Shown: positions 34,257 through 42,992, counted from the stretch's first letter. The stretch: 64,000 bases of DNA from Pelobacter seleniigenes DSM 18267 (GCF_000711225.1 NZ_JOMG01000002.1:632501-696500); one strand, 5' to 3'. Translations and numbers: made by a program. The notes: a model not told the origin generated them from the sequence alone.

Positions 34257-35162
34257 TCAGACCAGCTTCTTGGCGCCCAGGCTGTCCAGGTGCTGCTGCA
34301 GGGCGGTCATCACCTCCGGGGTGCTGCGGGTGTTGGGCAGAATCGGTTCGCCCATGTCAAAGCCGAGCAGGCGCATGTAGTCCTTGGTCACCACCGGGAA
34401 GCTGGACAGGCCGTAGGCCATCCGCATCGGGGCCAGTTGGTACTGGGCTTCCAGGGCACCGGCCAGATCCCCGGCCATGAATTTGTCGTAGATGGAGACC
34501 ACCAGTTCCGGGACGATGTTGGCCGAGGAGGCCACGGTCCCGACCCCGCCGTAGGCGAGGGTGCTCAGAATCAGGATGTCGCGCCCGGCGATGACTTTGA
34601 AGTCCTTGCCTTTGTTGCGGGTGCGGCGGATGAATTCAGCGGTCAGGGTCATGTCGCCGCTGCTCTCTTTGACGCCGACGATGTTGGGCACCTCGCTGAG
34701 CCGTTCGAGCAGCCCGGCGGAGATCCCGCAGCGCATCCGGTCGGGGTTGTTGTAGAGCAGCACCGGCAGGTCGGTGGCTTCGGCCACGGTTTTGAAGTGG
34801 CGGTACATTTCATCGTCGTTGGGACCGATGAACATGGGGTGCAGCACGCTGATGGCGTCGACCTTCATGGCTGCGGCTTTTTTGGCCCAGGCGACACATT
34901 CACGGGTGGTAATGTTGCCGATGCCGAAGTAGACCGGGACCCGCCCTGCGGCCTGATCGACGATGATGCGGGTGGCGCGTTCCTGCTGCTCGGGGTCAAG
35001 CCCGTAGAACTCACCGTTGCTGCCCATGGCCAGGATGCCGTGAATGCCGCCGGTGATGATATGCTCGACGATCTGACGTTGAACCGGCTCGTTGACCCGT
35101 TCCTGGGCGTCGGTCGGGGTCACGATCGGGGGGATCACCCCCTTGATAAAACTGGTGTCCAT
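34257..35162 (-). CDS. DapA/NAL-family lyase (sugar-acid aldolase or dehydratase)
   Basis: A 301-residue class I lyase of the dihydrodipicolinate synthase family. The Schiff-base Lys lies in VGVKESSGD and the catalytic Tyr in LLYNNPDRMRCGI; the N-terminal GVIPPIVTP and GSNGEFYGLD are typical. The start at 35162 has AAGGA about nine bases upstream. True DapA is unlikely because the neighbours are sugar-acid genes: with garR and garK downstream it more likely cleaves or dehydrates a 2-keto-3-deoxy sugar acid to pyruvate plus an aldehyde such as tartronate semialdehyde. The exact substrate is unresolved. It is the first intact gene of the operon, downstream of a decayed transporter gene. Confidence 0.88.
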   Translation of the reverse strand: MDTSFIKGVIPPIVTPTDAQERVNEPVQRQIVEHIITGGIHGILAMGSNGEFYGLDPEQQERATRIIVDQAAGRVPVYFGIGNITTRECVAWAKKAAAMKVDAISVLHPMFIGPNDDEMYRHFKTVAEATDLPVLLYNNPDRMRCGISAGLLERLSEVPNIVGVKESSGDMTLTAEFIRRTRNKGKDFKVIAGRDILILSTLAYGGVGTVASSANIVPELVVSIYDKFMAGDLAGALEAQYQLAPMRMAYGLSSFPVVTKDYMRLLGFDMGEPILPNTRSTPEVMTALQQHLDSLGAKKLV

Positions 35163-35202
35163 CTGGTTATCCTTCCAAAATAAATTAAATAAGTGGGGAA
35201 GC

Positions 35203-35755
35203 CTAGCCCGCAACAGGCAGGTTTCCGTTCTTCGGATTGCTGATCACCATGAAATAGAAAAAGATTCCGGTAATGACCAGAAAGAATAAACTGTCCGGGC
35301 TGGTGACAACCACATCAACTGCTTCTGAGAGAACAGCTTCTTCCTACGGAGCAACTCCGCCCGGAGAGCTGACCCGCCCGCACTCAACACCGCGTTGTTC
35401 TAAAACTGGAGCATAGCAAGATGCCCCTGGAAACAGTATCCTGAATGCCGACCTTAATCTTGCCAGGGAGCCGTCATCACACTGTCATAAGTCAATGCCC
35501 CCAGCGTATAGCCGTCGGGGCGTGCCTTCATGACCAGGGTCAGGCCGGTCGCGCTCATTCCCGCCTTCAATATTCTCAACACGAATGGGCTGCCCCAGTC
35601 CTTTTTCAGCAATCGTACTAATTTTACGACCAACACCATCAGCACCGCTGCCCGCCCATCAGGGCATAATCATACGGATGTCACGGTTTGGTCAGGAAAC
35701 GGCAGAAGCAACAGAAACAGTTCACAGAAACGAGAAAAATCAAAGTGAAAAACAT
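35203..35755 (-). pseudogene. decayed tripartite tricarboxylate transporter (TctC/Bug) binding-protein gene
   Basis: On the minus strand a signal-peptide-like start at 35755 runs 24 codons to a stop. In another frame RDIRMIMP, a TGA, then AGSGADGVGRKISTIAEKG and LGQPIRVENIEGG follow. A third frame continues with MSATGLTLVMKARPDGYTLG and ends APWQD-stop at 35454. Joined, these give the first ~100 residues of a Bug/TctC solute-binding protein with at least three lesions, one of them a likely one-base loss in a G run near 35558. The remaining ~200 residues are missing. A further fragment (35203-35340) encodes one hydrophobic helix (LFFLVITGIFFYFMVI), perhaps the end of a permease gene. Confidence 0.8.
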
Positions 35756-35815
35756 TATTTTCCATTATATTCTATATCGTTCCGCCTTTTCTAAAAAGGG
35801 TTACGCTGAGGGTAT

Positions 35816-35830
35816 TTGGTATCCAGACAA
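35816..35830. promoter_or_regulatory. second candidate TTGGTAT operator box
   Basis: TTGGTATCCAGACAA repeats the TTGGTAT half-site of the promoter operator 55 bp away and lies inside the wider inverted repeat GGTATT-N12-AATACC (35811-35834), just downstream of the expected transcription start of the sugar-acid operon. Confidence 0.35.
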
Positions 35831-35864
35831 TACCCCTAAAAAAACAGGAACGAGACTTGGATAC

Positions 35865-35892
35865 AGTATATTGGTATTATCAAAACTGTCAA
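35865..35892 (-). promoter_or_regulatory. promoter and operator of the sugar-acid operon
   Basis: On the minus strand TTGACA (35887-35892) and TATACT (35865-35870) are 16 bp apart. The spacer holds the 13-bp near-palindrome TTGATAATACCAA (35871-35883), of the TTGGTA-N-TACCAA kind bound by FadR/FCD-type GntR regulators such as ExuR/UxuR. The divergent GntR gene is the obvious candidate repressor. Transcription would run through the decayed tctC-like gene into the DapA-family gene. Confidence 0.65.
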
Positions 35893-36004
35893 TACATAAT
35901 ATGAATTTACACTTTATTTTTAGGTCCTTTCCGCGTATAGTATAGCTATTGAATATTTTGCCAAGACACCCTAGAATACCCGTTTATTTTTGAGGGAGAA
36001 GCTA

Positions 36005-36724
36005 ATGGGAACACCAAGAGTGTCCTTGACCGACAAAGTCATAAAATCGCTACAGAGTGACATTAAAGCAGGTCGCTATTCACCCGGAATGAGATTACCC
36101 ACCGAACCGACCCTGACCAAACAATTCGGAGTCAGCAGAACGGTGGTACGGGAGGCGATTGCCGCTCTGAAGGCGGCCGGCATCCTGGAATCGCGGCAGG
36201 GCGCAGGTGTCTATGTGCTGACCCCGCCAGCGGATGAAAACAAGATAACTCTGTTTACTGCCGACTATGCCGACCTCTCGGACATTCTTGAAGTCCTTGA
36301 ATTGCGTATGGCCGTCGAGATTGAAGCTGCCGGTCTGGCCGCCAGCCGTCGAACCACCGCTCAGCAAATGAAATTGTTTGAAACCCTGAAGACCATGCAG
36401 AATTCCATAGAGGCCGGACACTCTGCGGACAAAGCCGATTACGAATTCCACAAAGCGATTGCAGCGGCGACTAACAACGCCCGCTATGTCGAGTTCTTCA
36501 ATTTTCTGGCTGACAAGATTATCCCCAGATCACGCTTGTATAAAAATGAAATGGCCCCGGAAAAGCTGCGCTCCTACCTGGAAGAAATCCTCAAGCAACA
36601 TCACGCGATTTATGAAGCGATTGCCGCAAAAGATGAAGACCAGGCCCGTAACACCATGCGCAATCATCTGATGACCAGCAGAAATCTTTACCAGGCCCTG
36701 CTGATGGAAAATTCCGCCAATTGA
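36005..36724 (+). CDS. GntR-family (FadR/FCD subfamily) transcriptional regulator
   Basis: A 239-residue regulator. The winged HTH occupies ~5-75 (KVIKSLQSDIKAGRYSPGMRLPTEPTLTKQFGVSRTVVREAIAAL). The helical FCD ligand domain follows (~90-230) with metal-ligand-type residues in EIEAAGLAASRR, YEFHKAIAAATNN and QHHAIYEAI. FCD proteins of this kind respond to sugar acids or organic acids. It is divergent from the DapA-GarR-GarK operon and likely controls it through the TTGGTA-type operators in between. ATG 36005 has GAGGGAG upstream; TTG 35990 is rejected. Confidence 0.93.
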   Translation: MGTPRVSLTDKVIKSLQSDIKAGRYSPGMRLPTEPTLTKQFGVSRTVVREAIAALKAAGILESRQGAGVYVLTPPADENKITLFTADYADLSDILEVLELRMAVEIEAAGLAASRRTTAQQMKLFETLKTMQNSIEAGHSADKADYEFHKAIAAATNNARYVEFFNFLADKIIPRSRLYKNEMAPEKLRSYLEEILKQHHAIYEAIAAKDEDQARNTMRNHLMTSRNLYQALLMENSAN

Positions 36725-36763
36725 ACTCCTGATTGGTGGCACCCCTTCCTGCGCTGCCCGCTT

Positions 36764-36798
36764 AAAAAAACGCCCGGCTAACTCAAGCCGGGCGTTTT
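36764..36798. terminator. bidirectional rho-independent terminator
   Basis: AAAACGCCCGGC (36767-36778) and GCCGGGCGTTTT (36787-36798) form a 12-bp stem with an 8-base loop, T-rich on the plus side and, by its A-rich flank (36764-36770), on the minus side. It separates the converging gntR and aldo/keto reductase genes. Confidence 0.9.
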
Positions 36799-36809
36799 CG
36801 GTCTGCCGC

Positions 36810-37856
36810 TCAATCCCGGTATTCTTCCCTTAACTGGCGCCGTCGATACTCTCCCTGCCGCTCCAGCATCCAGCCGGGATACTCACGGGGCAGCTCGCTG
36901 ATCTCCGCCAAGGCCTCAAGCTCAGAGGCTGAGAGCTGCACATCAACAGCAGCCAGGTTGTCGTCAAGCTGGTCGCGTCTTTTCGCGCCGATAATGACAC
37001 TGGTCACATGCGACTGATGAAGCAGCCAGGCGAGGGCGATACGAGCGACCGAACAACCCTTCTCTTCGGCCATGGTCCGCATCAGGTCGATAATCGGGTA
37101 AGCCCGTTCCAGTTCCACCGGCGGAAAATCAAAGGTGGTCCTGCGGCTGCCCGCTTCGGTCTGCTGCTTGGGGCCGTATTTCCCGCTCAACAAGCCACCG
37201 GCCAGGGGGCTCCAGACCAGCAGCCCGACCCCTTCGCTGTTCAGCATGGGCACGATCTCCCGCTCCAGGTCGCGCCCGGCAATGGTGTAATAGGCCTGCA
37301 GCGATGCGAAGCGGGTCATTCCCAGCCGGTCGGCAATACCGAGCCCTTTCATGATTTGCCATGCGGCCCAGTTGGAGACGCCGACATAACGAACCAGGCC
37401 TTGCTGAAGCAGGGTTTCCAGAGCGCGAACCGCCTCCTCCAGCGGCGTAGCCGGATCGAAGCCATGAATCTGATAGAGATCGACATAATCCAGTTGCAGC
37501 CGTTTCAGACTGGCCTTGATCCCATCCAGGATATGCCCCCGCGAGGCTCCGCGATCATTGGGCCCGGGCCCCATCTCGCTGAATACTTTGGTGGCAACAA
37601 CAACCTCCTCACGCTTGACCCGCAGGTTCTTCAAGGCCTGCCCAGTCATTTTTTCAGCCAGCCCATGCGCGTAGACATCGGCCGTATCGATAAAATTGAT
37701 ACCCGCCTCCAGGGAACGGCCGATCAAGGCATCGGCCTCTTTTTGCTGCAACGACCCGATCTGCCCCCAGATCCCCTCGCTGCCACCAAAAGTCATGGTT
37801 CCCAGGCATAGTTCAGAAACAAAAAGTCCACTCTGTCCTAATCGTTTGTAACGCAT
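36810..37856 (-). CDS. aldo/keto reductase (YajO/Gre3-like, Tas-type)
   Basis: A 348-residue NADPH-dependent aldo/keto reductase. It has Asp/Tyr in DTADVYAHG, Lys in VATKVFSEMG and His in YQIHGFDP. Further landmarks are SLQAYYTIAGRDLEREIVP, VWSPLAGGLLSGKYGP and the NADP-binding VIIGAKRRDQLDDNL. This is the layout of larger AKRs such as YajO and YghZ. The start at 37856 has AAGGAGA about eight bases upstream; the open frame to 37967 is not supported. It stands alone, bounded by a terminator. Natural substrate unknown. Confidence 0.92.
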   Translation of the reverse strand: MRYKRLGQSGLFVSELCLGTMTFGGSEGIWGQIGSLQQKEADALIGRSLEAGINFIDTADVYAHGLAEKMTGQALKNLRVKREEVVVATKVFSEMGPGPNDRGASRGHILDGIKASLKRLQLDYVDLYQIHGFDPATPLEEAVRALETLLQQGLVRYVGVSNWAAWQIMKGLGIADRLGMTRFASLQAYYTIAGRDLEREIVPMLNSEGVGLLVWSPLAGGLLSGKYGPKQQTEAGSRRTTFDFPPVELERAYPIIDLMRTMAEEKGCSVARIALAWLLHQSHVTSVIIGAKRRDQLDDNLAAVDVQLSASELEALAEISELPREYPGWMLERQGEYRRRQLREEYRD

Positions 37857-38166
37857 AAGAGTATCTCCTTGGTTTGTTAAGTCGTTCAGGGCCATAGCAA
37901 ATGGGCTCGCCTCCTGGTCACCGACTGAACCCGCAAACGAGCGGTCCGAGGCAACCGGAGTTGGCAATTGCCGAGCTGACGCAGGTTCCAGCGCCCTGAA
38001 AAAACAGTATCACCGGAACAGAAAAATGAAAGACCGGGCGGAAGATTTGTGCTGTCGCATCTGCAGGCCCGGGAAAGAAGTGATGTTTTCAGGTATACTC
38101 GTGAAACATTTTTGCGCCCAGCAACAGACCGCCAAGGCTCAACTCTTAATCAGAAGGAAGAACGGA
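37857..38166. other. intergenic region between divergent genes
   Basis: Holds the promoters of the minus-strand aldo/keto reductase and the plus-strand small membrane protein. TATACT at 38094-38099 is a possible -10 for the latter without a good -35. The open frame that extends upstream from 38167 is not supported by a ribosome site. Confidence 0.4.
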
Positions 38167-38535
38167 ATGCCCGAGGACCCGATTATCGTCAACCTGCCCA
38201 ACGACCCGCAGCTCAAATCGGCAAAAACAATCACCACGATTGTTTACGCCCTGCAGGCGGCTTCCTTTTTCTCCGGCGGCGCGACCCTGCTTGCCGCCGT
38301 AGTCATCAATTACGTCAAGCGGGACGATGTCCGCGGGACCTGGCTTGAGTCCCATTTTCGTTGGCAGATCAGAACCTTCTGGTTCAGCCTGCTGTGGTCT
38401 GTGTTGGGTTATTTGACCTTTGTTGCCGTCATCGGCTATTTCATTCTGGTTGCTAACATGGTCTGGCTGATTTACCGAATTGCCAAGGGTTGGCTGGACC
38501 TGTCAAACGACAAAGAGATGTACCGGCGATTTTAA
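38167..38535 (+). CDS. small membrane protein (DUF4870/Tic20-like)
   Basis: A 122-residue protein with about three hydrophobic helices: TIVYALQAASFFSGGATLLAAVVINYVK, FWFSLLWSVLGYLTFVAVIGYFILVAN and a final amphipathic stretch VWLIYRIAKGWLDLS. Between the first two is a segment with Arg/Glu/His residues (DDVRGTWLESHFRWQIRTF) typical of DUF4870-type proteins. AAGGAAG lies just before ATG 38167. Function unknown. The next gene, another membrane protein, follows after 32 bp. Confidence 0.8.
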   Translation: MPEDPIIVNLPNDPQLKSAKTITTIVYALQAASFFSGGATLLAAVVINYVKRDDVRGTWLESHFRWQIRTFWFSLLWSVLGYLTFVAVIGYFILVANMVWLIYRIAKGWLDLSNDKEMYRRF

Positions 38536-38567
38536 CCTTCAACCACACCCGACCGGAGAACCACACC

Positions 38568-39191
38568 ATGCAGAATCCTTCCGGTAGCACCGGCAAAATC
38601 CTGCTTTGGACAGGCATTTTTTTCACGGCCCTGCTCTGGTCCGCTATCAACCCCCGCGACCGCCTGACCTGGCTGTTGGAGGTTGCCCCGGCGCTGCTGG
38701 CGATTCTGGTACTGGCGCTGAGCTACTCCCGCTTCAGACTGACCCCCTTGACCTACTGGCTGATTCTGCTGCACAGCGTCATCCTGATGATCGGCGGTCA
38801 TTATACCTATGCCGAGGTCCCGGTTTTCAACTGGCTGCGGGATTATTTCGACTTGGCCCGCAACAACTACGACAAGGTCGGCCATTTGGCCCAAGGATTT
38901 ATCCCGGCCATAATCGCCAGGGAAATTCTGCTCCGCAAACAGGTGGTTAATGGCCGTCGCTGGCTGAATGTCCTCATCGTCTGTATCTGTCTGGCGATCA
39001 GTGCCTGCTATGAATTGATCGAATGGTGGGTGGCGCTGCTGTCGGGAGAAGCTGCGGACGCTTTTCTCGGTACCCAGGGGGACCTCTGGGATACCCAGTC
39101 AGACATGGCCCTGGCGCTGCTCGGGTCTATTCTGGCCTTGCTGCTGCTAACCGGAACCCATGACCGGCAACTGAGCAAAATCGGCGAATAA
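38568..39191 (+). CDS. YjdF/DUF2238 family inner-membrane protein
   Basis: A 207-residue polytopic membrane protein of the DUF2238 (YjdF) family. It has six predicted helices and the family landmarks HSVILMIGGHYTYAEVPVFNWL, NNYDKVGHLAQGF and CYELIEWW...DAFLGTQGDLWDTQSDM, which are rich in conserved acidic, His and Trp residues in the membrane. ATG 38568 is set by CCGGAGA upstream. Biochemical role unknown. It probably forms a two-gene unit with the preceding small membrane protein. Confidence 0.9.
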   Translation: MQNPSGSTGKILLWTGIFFTALLWSAINPRDRLTWLLEVAPALLAILVLALSYSRFRLTPLTYWLILLHSVILMIGGHYTYAEVPVFNWLRDYFDLARNNYDKVGHLAQGFIPAIIAREILLRKQVVNGRRWLNVLIVCICLAISACYELIEWWVALLSGEAADAFLGTQGDLWDTQSDMALALLGSILALLLLTGTHDRQLSKIGE

Positions 39192-39323
39192 ACCACCAAA
39201 GTGGCGACTTGCGTTTGTCCCCAGTGCTAATGAACCACCACCCCGGCGGACTCATTTATTGTTGTGGATGGCCCGGAACAGGCAGATCTTCCCCGGCTGG
39301 AAGGGAAAAATCCCACTAACCGA

Positions 39324-40067
39324 TCAAACCGATTCCTTATTCAGCAAGGATTTTATCTTGGCCACATAATTGCGGGTTTCCTGCGGCATATTGTCCAACC
39401 CATGTCGATCGACATTCCCCTGCCCCCAGTTGTACGCAGCCAGGGCATGATCCAAGTCACCGGCATACTTGTCCAGGAGCTGTTTCAGATAACGACTGCC
39501 GCCGAGCAGGTTTTCATGAGCGTTGAAACTGTCACGGACCCCGAGCTCTTTGGCCGTATCCGGCATGAGCTGCATCAGCCCCTGGGCACCGACCGGAGAT
39601 ACGGCATCAGCCTGATAACCGCTTTCCGCCGTGACCACCGAACGGATCAAGTCAGGGGCAAGGCTGAGGCTCGCAGCGACCCGATCGATCAATTGGTCGA
39701 TATCGTCCTTGCCCAGTTGCCCGGCTGAATGGGATGCCGCCTGCGGAGAAGAATAATACTTGTCAATGATTTGACTTTGCCGCGAAGCGAGCAGGCTCAT
39801 ATCGCCGCCGAACAGATCCCCCGGAAACAGCTCATCGGCAGTCTGCTCTTCCTCATCAGCAAAGATATTCTGCAGCATCTGCAATTGGCTCAAGCGTGCT
39901 GATGCAATCAATTGTCGCGACTTTTCCTGCAATGATTCCGGCTTGTTAGACGCATCCTCAAGGAGCTTTTCAAAAATCTCCCGGTGCAGATCATTCACCC
40001 CTGTGGTTCGTTTATGCGCTGTGGGCGCGCCGCTCAAAGCCAGGGCCTTGACAGTGTCAATACTCAT
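39324..40067 (-). CDS. lytic transglycosylase (SLT domain) without visible signal peptide
   Basis: A 247-residue protein. The C-terminal ~140 residues are an SLT lysozyme-like domain: catalytic Glu in VVTAESGYQADAVSPVGAQG, followed by LMQLMPDTAKELGV, ENLLGGSRYLKQLLDKY and AAYNWGQGNVDRHG. Such enzymes cleave peptidoglycan to 1,6-anhydro-muropeptides. The N-terminal ~100 residues are polar and helical with no hydrophobic signal, so the export route is unclear. Some flagellar and secretion-associated transglycosylases likewise lack a Sec signal. It has no obvious operon partners. Confidence 0.88.
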   Translation of the reverse strand: MSIDTVKALALSGAPTAHKRTTGVNDLHREIFEKLLEDASNKPESLQEKSRQLIASARLSQLQMLQNIFADEEEQTADELFPGDLFGGDMSLLASRQSQIIDKYYSSPQAASHSAGQLGKDDIDQLIDRVAASLSLAPDLIRSVVTAESGYQADAVSPVGAQGLMQLMPDTAKELGVRDSFNAHENLLGGSRYLKQLLDKYAGDLDHALAAYNWGQGNVDRHGLDNMPQETRNYVAKIKSLLNKESV

Positions 40068-40294
40068 TTCTCATCTCCTGCGCCGTGTCAACCAAGCCGT
40101 TCTTCGGCTCCACGGCTTTTGAAACAAGCAAAAATCGAACCAAGCCAAGTTTCTTGACTCGGCCGCTTGTTTTTTGAATGATTTTCTTTTACAACTGCGG
40201 GTTCATCATCAGCTCCTGCGATGCAATCGGGAGAACTTGAACAAGGGCAGCAAGATGAAGGAATGGGTGTTCCTACACCCTGGCAGGAGAGATC

Positions 40295-41065
40295 ATGCAG
40301 GCAACGGAGAACAAACTTTTCCAGCGGATTCGCAAACAGGTCGGCAAAGCGATCGGTGATTTTCAGTTGATTGAAGACGGTGACCGAATTGCCGTGGCGG
40401 TTTCAGGGGGAAAGGATTCTTACACCCTGCTGCATGTCCTGGAAGCACTGCGCAAAAAAGCCCCGATCAAATATGAGCTGATTGCGGTCAATTTTGACGC
40501 CGGCTTTCCGGGTTATCGCAAGGAGGTCATTGAACAGCACCTGCGCGAAAACAACTTTACCTACCGCATGGAAAAGACCGACAGCTATCGAATCATTGAA
40601 GAAAAACTGCGCCCGGGCTCGTCCTATTGTGCCTTTTGCGCCCGTCTGCGCCGGGGTGTGCTCTATACCGTGGCCGAACAGCTCGGCTGCAATAAAATCG
40701 CTCTTGGCCATCATCTTGACGATGTCATTGAAACCCTGCTGCTTAACCAATTCTATGTTGGCACCCTGGCAGCCATGAGTGCCAAGCTCAAAGCGGATAA
40801 CGGCCTGCATACCGTCATCCGCCCCATGGTCTATGTCGAAGAAAAGGATATTCGCGAGTACAGCACACTGCGCGAATTCCCGATCATTCATTGCGGCTGC
40901 CCGGCAGCGGCAACCGAGGACCAGCAACGCCAGCGGATGAAACAGCTGATCAATGACTTAAGCCGGGATATTCCGCAAATCCGCAACAGCATGCTGGCAG
41001 CGGTCGGCAACGTCCTGCCCCGTCACCTGCTTGACAGCAACCTGCTGAAGAAGGAACAACCCTGA
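40295..41065 (+). CDS. ttcA: tRNA 2-thiocytidine biosynthesis protein TtcA
   Basis: A 256-residue ATP-dependent sulfurtransferase. The PP-loop SGGKDS is at 37-42. The iron-sulfur/catalytic Cys pair C112-x-x-C115 (CAFC) and the later CGC (200-202) match the TtcA pattern; GHHLDDVIETLLLN is also diagnostic. It thiolates C32 of certain tRNAs. AGGAGAG precedes the start. It converges on the receiver/DnaJ gene with 43 bp between stops. Confidence 0.94.
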   Translation: MQATENKLFQRIRKQVGKAIGDFQLIEDGDRIAVAVSGGKDSYTLLHVLEALRKKAPIKYELIAVNFDAGFPGYRKEVIEQHLRENNFTYRMEKTDSYRIIEEKLRPGSSYCAFCARLRRGVLYTVAEQLGCNKIALGHHLDDVIETLLLNQFYVGTLAAMSAKLKADNGLHTVIRPMVYVEEKDIREYSTLREFPIIHCGCPAAATEDQQRQRMKQLINDLSRDIPQIRNSMLAAVGNVLPRHLLDSNLLKKEQP

Positions 41066-41108
41066 CTTCCAGACCGGGACGACCTTCCCCGGGATTTAAG
41101 TCCTGCGG

Positions 41109-42992
41109 CTAGTCTTTGTTGAGAAATTTCTTGAACAGGCCTTTTTGCGGCACCTGTTCCCGACGCAGATTGATCAGACGCAGTTCTCGCAACGCCTCGG
41201 TGCAATTGGGATTGGCCTGGACCGCCATCTCAAAAGATTTTTCCGCCTGGCGCTCTTTTTTCTGCGCCTGGTAGACATGTCCCAGGTACAGATGGGTCAG
41301 GTCACTCTCTGGATTCAATTCCCGGGAGGCCAGCAGAACTTCCAGGGCTTGGGTCTGGGCCTCCTCATTTTCCGGTGCTGACTTGAACAGGGCCCAGGCG
41401 AAACTGGTCATGTACTCCGGTTCTTCCGGGCTTAACTCCAAAGCCCGTTTAAGGGATTTGGCGGCAGCGCCAAAACGCCGGATTCGCAGCAGCGCGCGCC
41501 CTTCCTGGAACGCGCCTTCGGCTTCGATCACCTGGTTGATATCGAGTTTTTTCTTGGGACCGTGTTTCAGCTCTTCAAGGTATTTAGTCCGCGCCTCCGG
41601 GTCGCTCAAGACCGTGTAGGCCTGGGTGATATACTGAAACATTTCATTAATCTTGGTACTCATCTCGCGCGACAGGCCGCTCCCGAGGTAGCGGTCGGGA
41701 TGGTATTCCTTGGCCAGCCGGTAATAGGCGCGGCGCGCCTCAGCGGTACTCCCCTCCCGGCTGATCCCCAGAGCCGTAAAATAATCCGAGCCCATCACCT
41801 GTTTGTAATCTTCGAGGATCTTATGGCGCAGCTCCGAGTCGATGGAGCCGGGCTTCACTTCCTGCGGGATATCCTCCATGGACAACGCTTCCGGAGTCGA
41901 CTGCCGCTCAAGCATCTCCGAAATCATCAGCGCCGCCAGAATTCGCTGCACCTCACGGCGCGCCAGCGGATGCTCTTCGAGAATGGAGCCAAGGGTTCGC
42001 ACCCCCAGGCACGACTTGAACAGGGCCGTCCCGCGCTTGCTCAGCTCAATATCCTGAAAGCGATACTTGGGATCGGTGGCCTGCTTGATATAGTCGCCAC
42101 GATAGGGGTAGAGGAAATCATCCAGTTGCTCATTGGTCCAGTAGCGCTCGATGCCATGCATAATCAAGGCTGCCGGCGACAATTTGATCCGCGTCACATG
42201 TCTTTTGAAATCCCGGGCCGGAGTCAGCTGCCAGGTCCCGCTCCGCCAGGCGAAGGTCGAGAGCAATTTTTCGGTCACCTGGTGGGTCAAAACCGTCTGT
42301 AGCTCCTGCGGGGTCAGCACTCCCATCTCGATCAGGACCGTACCCTGCAGCCGCCCCGTCTCGCGGCTCTTTTCGACCGATTGATCGCAGTCGACCTGCG
42401 TGAGGCGGCCATCCTTAACCAGCATCCGCCCGAGGCATTCACTGAGCATATTGGAACGGACAAAAATCGGATAACCATCCTTGATATAGATGATTTTTTT
42501 TGCCTGGCCGCGTTGGAGTTCGAGCAGTCCGGTGATTTTTTCCATATAGAAACGGTGCAGTAACAGCGGCAGGGTAAAATCCCCAAGGGCTTGCTCCTGG
42601 CCGATCCCTTCATCCGGTTTCGGCGCAAAGGCCCGCTCCAGTAACTTCTGCAGGTCGATCCCGGTAAAGGGTTTAAACAGGAAATCATCGGCTCCGTAAT
42701 CCGCTTTGGCAGCTTGCTGCTGGGCTTCATCCAGCGGGGTCCCGGTGATCATGGCGACCATTAAATCCCGGGTCTGGTCATGTTTACGCAACGCCCGACA
42801 AATGTTCGGCCCGGAAATTTCTGGCATATTCATTTCGATCAGGACCAGGTCGAATTCCTCAGTCAGCAGTTTGCGCAGCCCCTCCCCTCCCCGTTCAGCG
42901 GTTTCAACCTGATTTCCTGCCGCGGACAGGGCCTGCTGCAGGAAGTACCTCATATCCCGGTCGTCGTCGATAATCAGTATGTGCTTATTCAT
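41109..42992 (-). CDS. receiver-PATAN(DUF4388)-DnaJ-TPR fusion protein with Glu at the phosphorylation site
   Basis: A 627-residue cytosolic protein. Residues 1-122 form a receiver domain: the acidic cluster D9-D11, Thr83 and Lys107 are present, but the phospho-acceptor position in LVLIEMNMPE is Glu53 instead of Asp. Residues ~135-260 match DUF4388/PATAN, followed by a second, related-looking segment. A J-domain occupies ~401-475 (DYFTALGISREGS, HPD at 431-433, YTVLSDPEARTKYLEEL) and TPR-like helices ~490-610. The J-domain implies DnaK recruitment. The start overlaps the glnE stop by 8 bp (ATGAATAA), so the two are coupled. The role is unknown; the Glu may mimic a permanently phosphorylated state. 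Confidence 0.88.
   Translation of the reverse strand: MNKHILIIDDDRDMRYFLQQALSAAGNQVETAERGGEGLRKLLTEEFDLVLIEMNMPEISGPNICRALRKHDQTRDLMVAMITGTPLDEAQQQAAKADYGADDFLFKPFTGIDLQKLLERAFAPKPDEGIGQEQALGDFTLPLLLHRFYMEKITGLLELQRGQAKKIIYIKDGYPIFVRSNMLSECLGRMLVKDGRLTQVDCDQSVEKSRETGRLQGTVLIEMGVLTPQELQTVLTHQVTEKLLSTFAWRSGTWQLTPARDFKRHVTRIKLSPAALIMHGIERYWTNEQLDDFLYPYRGDYIKQATDPKYRFQDIELSKRGTALFKSCLGVRTLGSILEEHPLARREVQRILAALMISEMLERQSTPEALSMEDIPQEVKPGSIDSELRHKILEDYKQVMGSDYFTALGISREGSTAEARRAYYRLAKEYHPDRYLGSGLSREMSTKINEMFQYITQAYTVLSDPEARTKYLEELKHGPKKKLDINQVIEAEGAFQEGRALLRIRRFGAAAKSLKRALELSPEEPEYMTSFAWALFKSAPENEEAQTQALEVLLASRELNPESDLTHLYLGHVYQAQKKERQAEKSFEMAVQANPNCTEALRELRLINLRREQVPQKGLFKKFLNKD

Noticed and set aside
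39192-39323. Second copy of the 185-bp palindromic element
   Set aside because: Only a short TTTGTCCCCAGTGCTAAT-like resemblance is seen, with no inverted-repeat arms.
40174-40359. 61-codon frame upstream of ttcA
   Set aside because: It overlaps the ttcA start in another frame and has no ribosome site or recognisable sequence.
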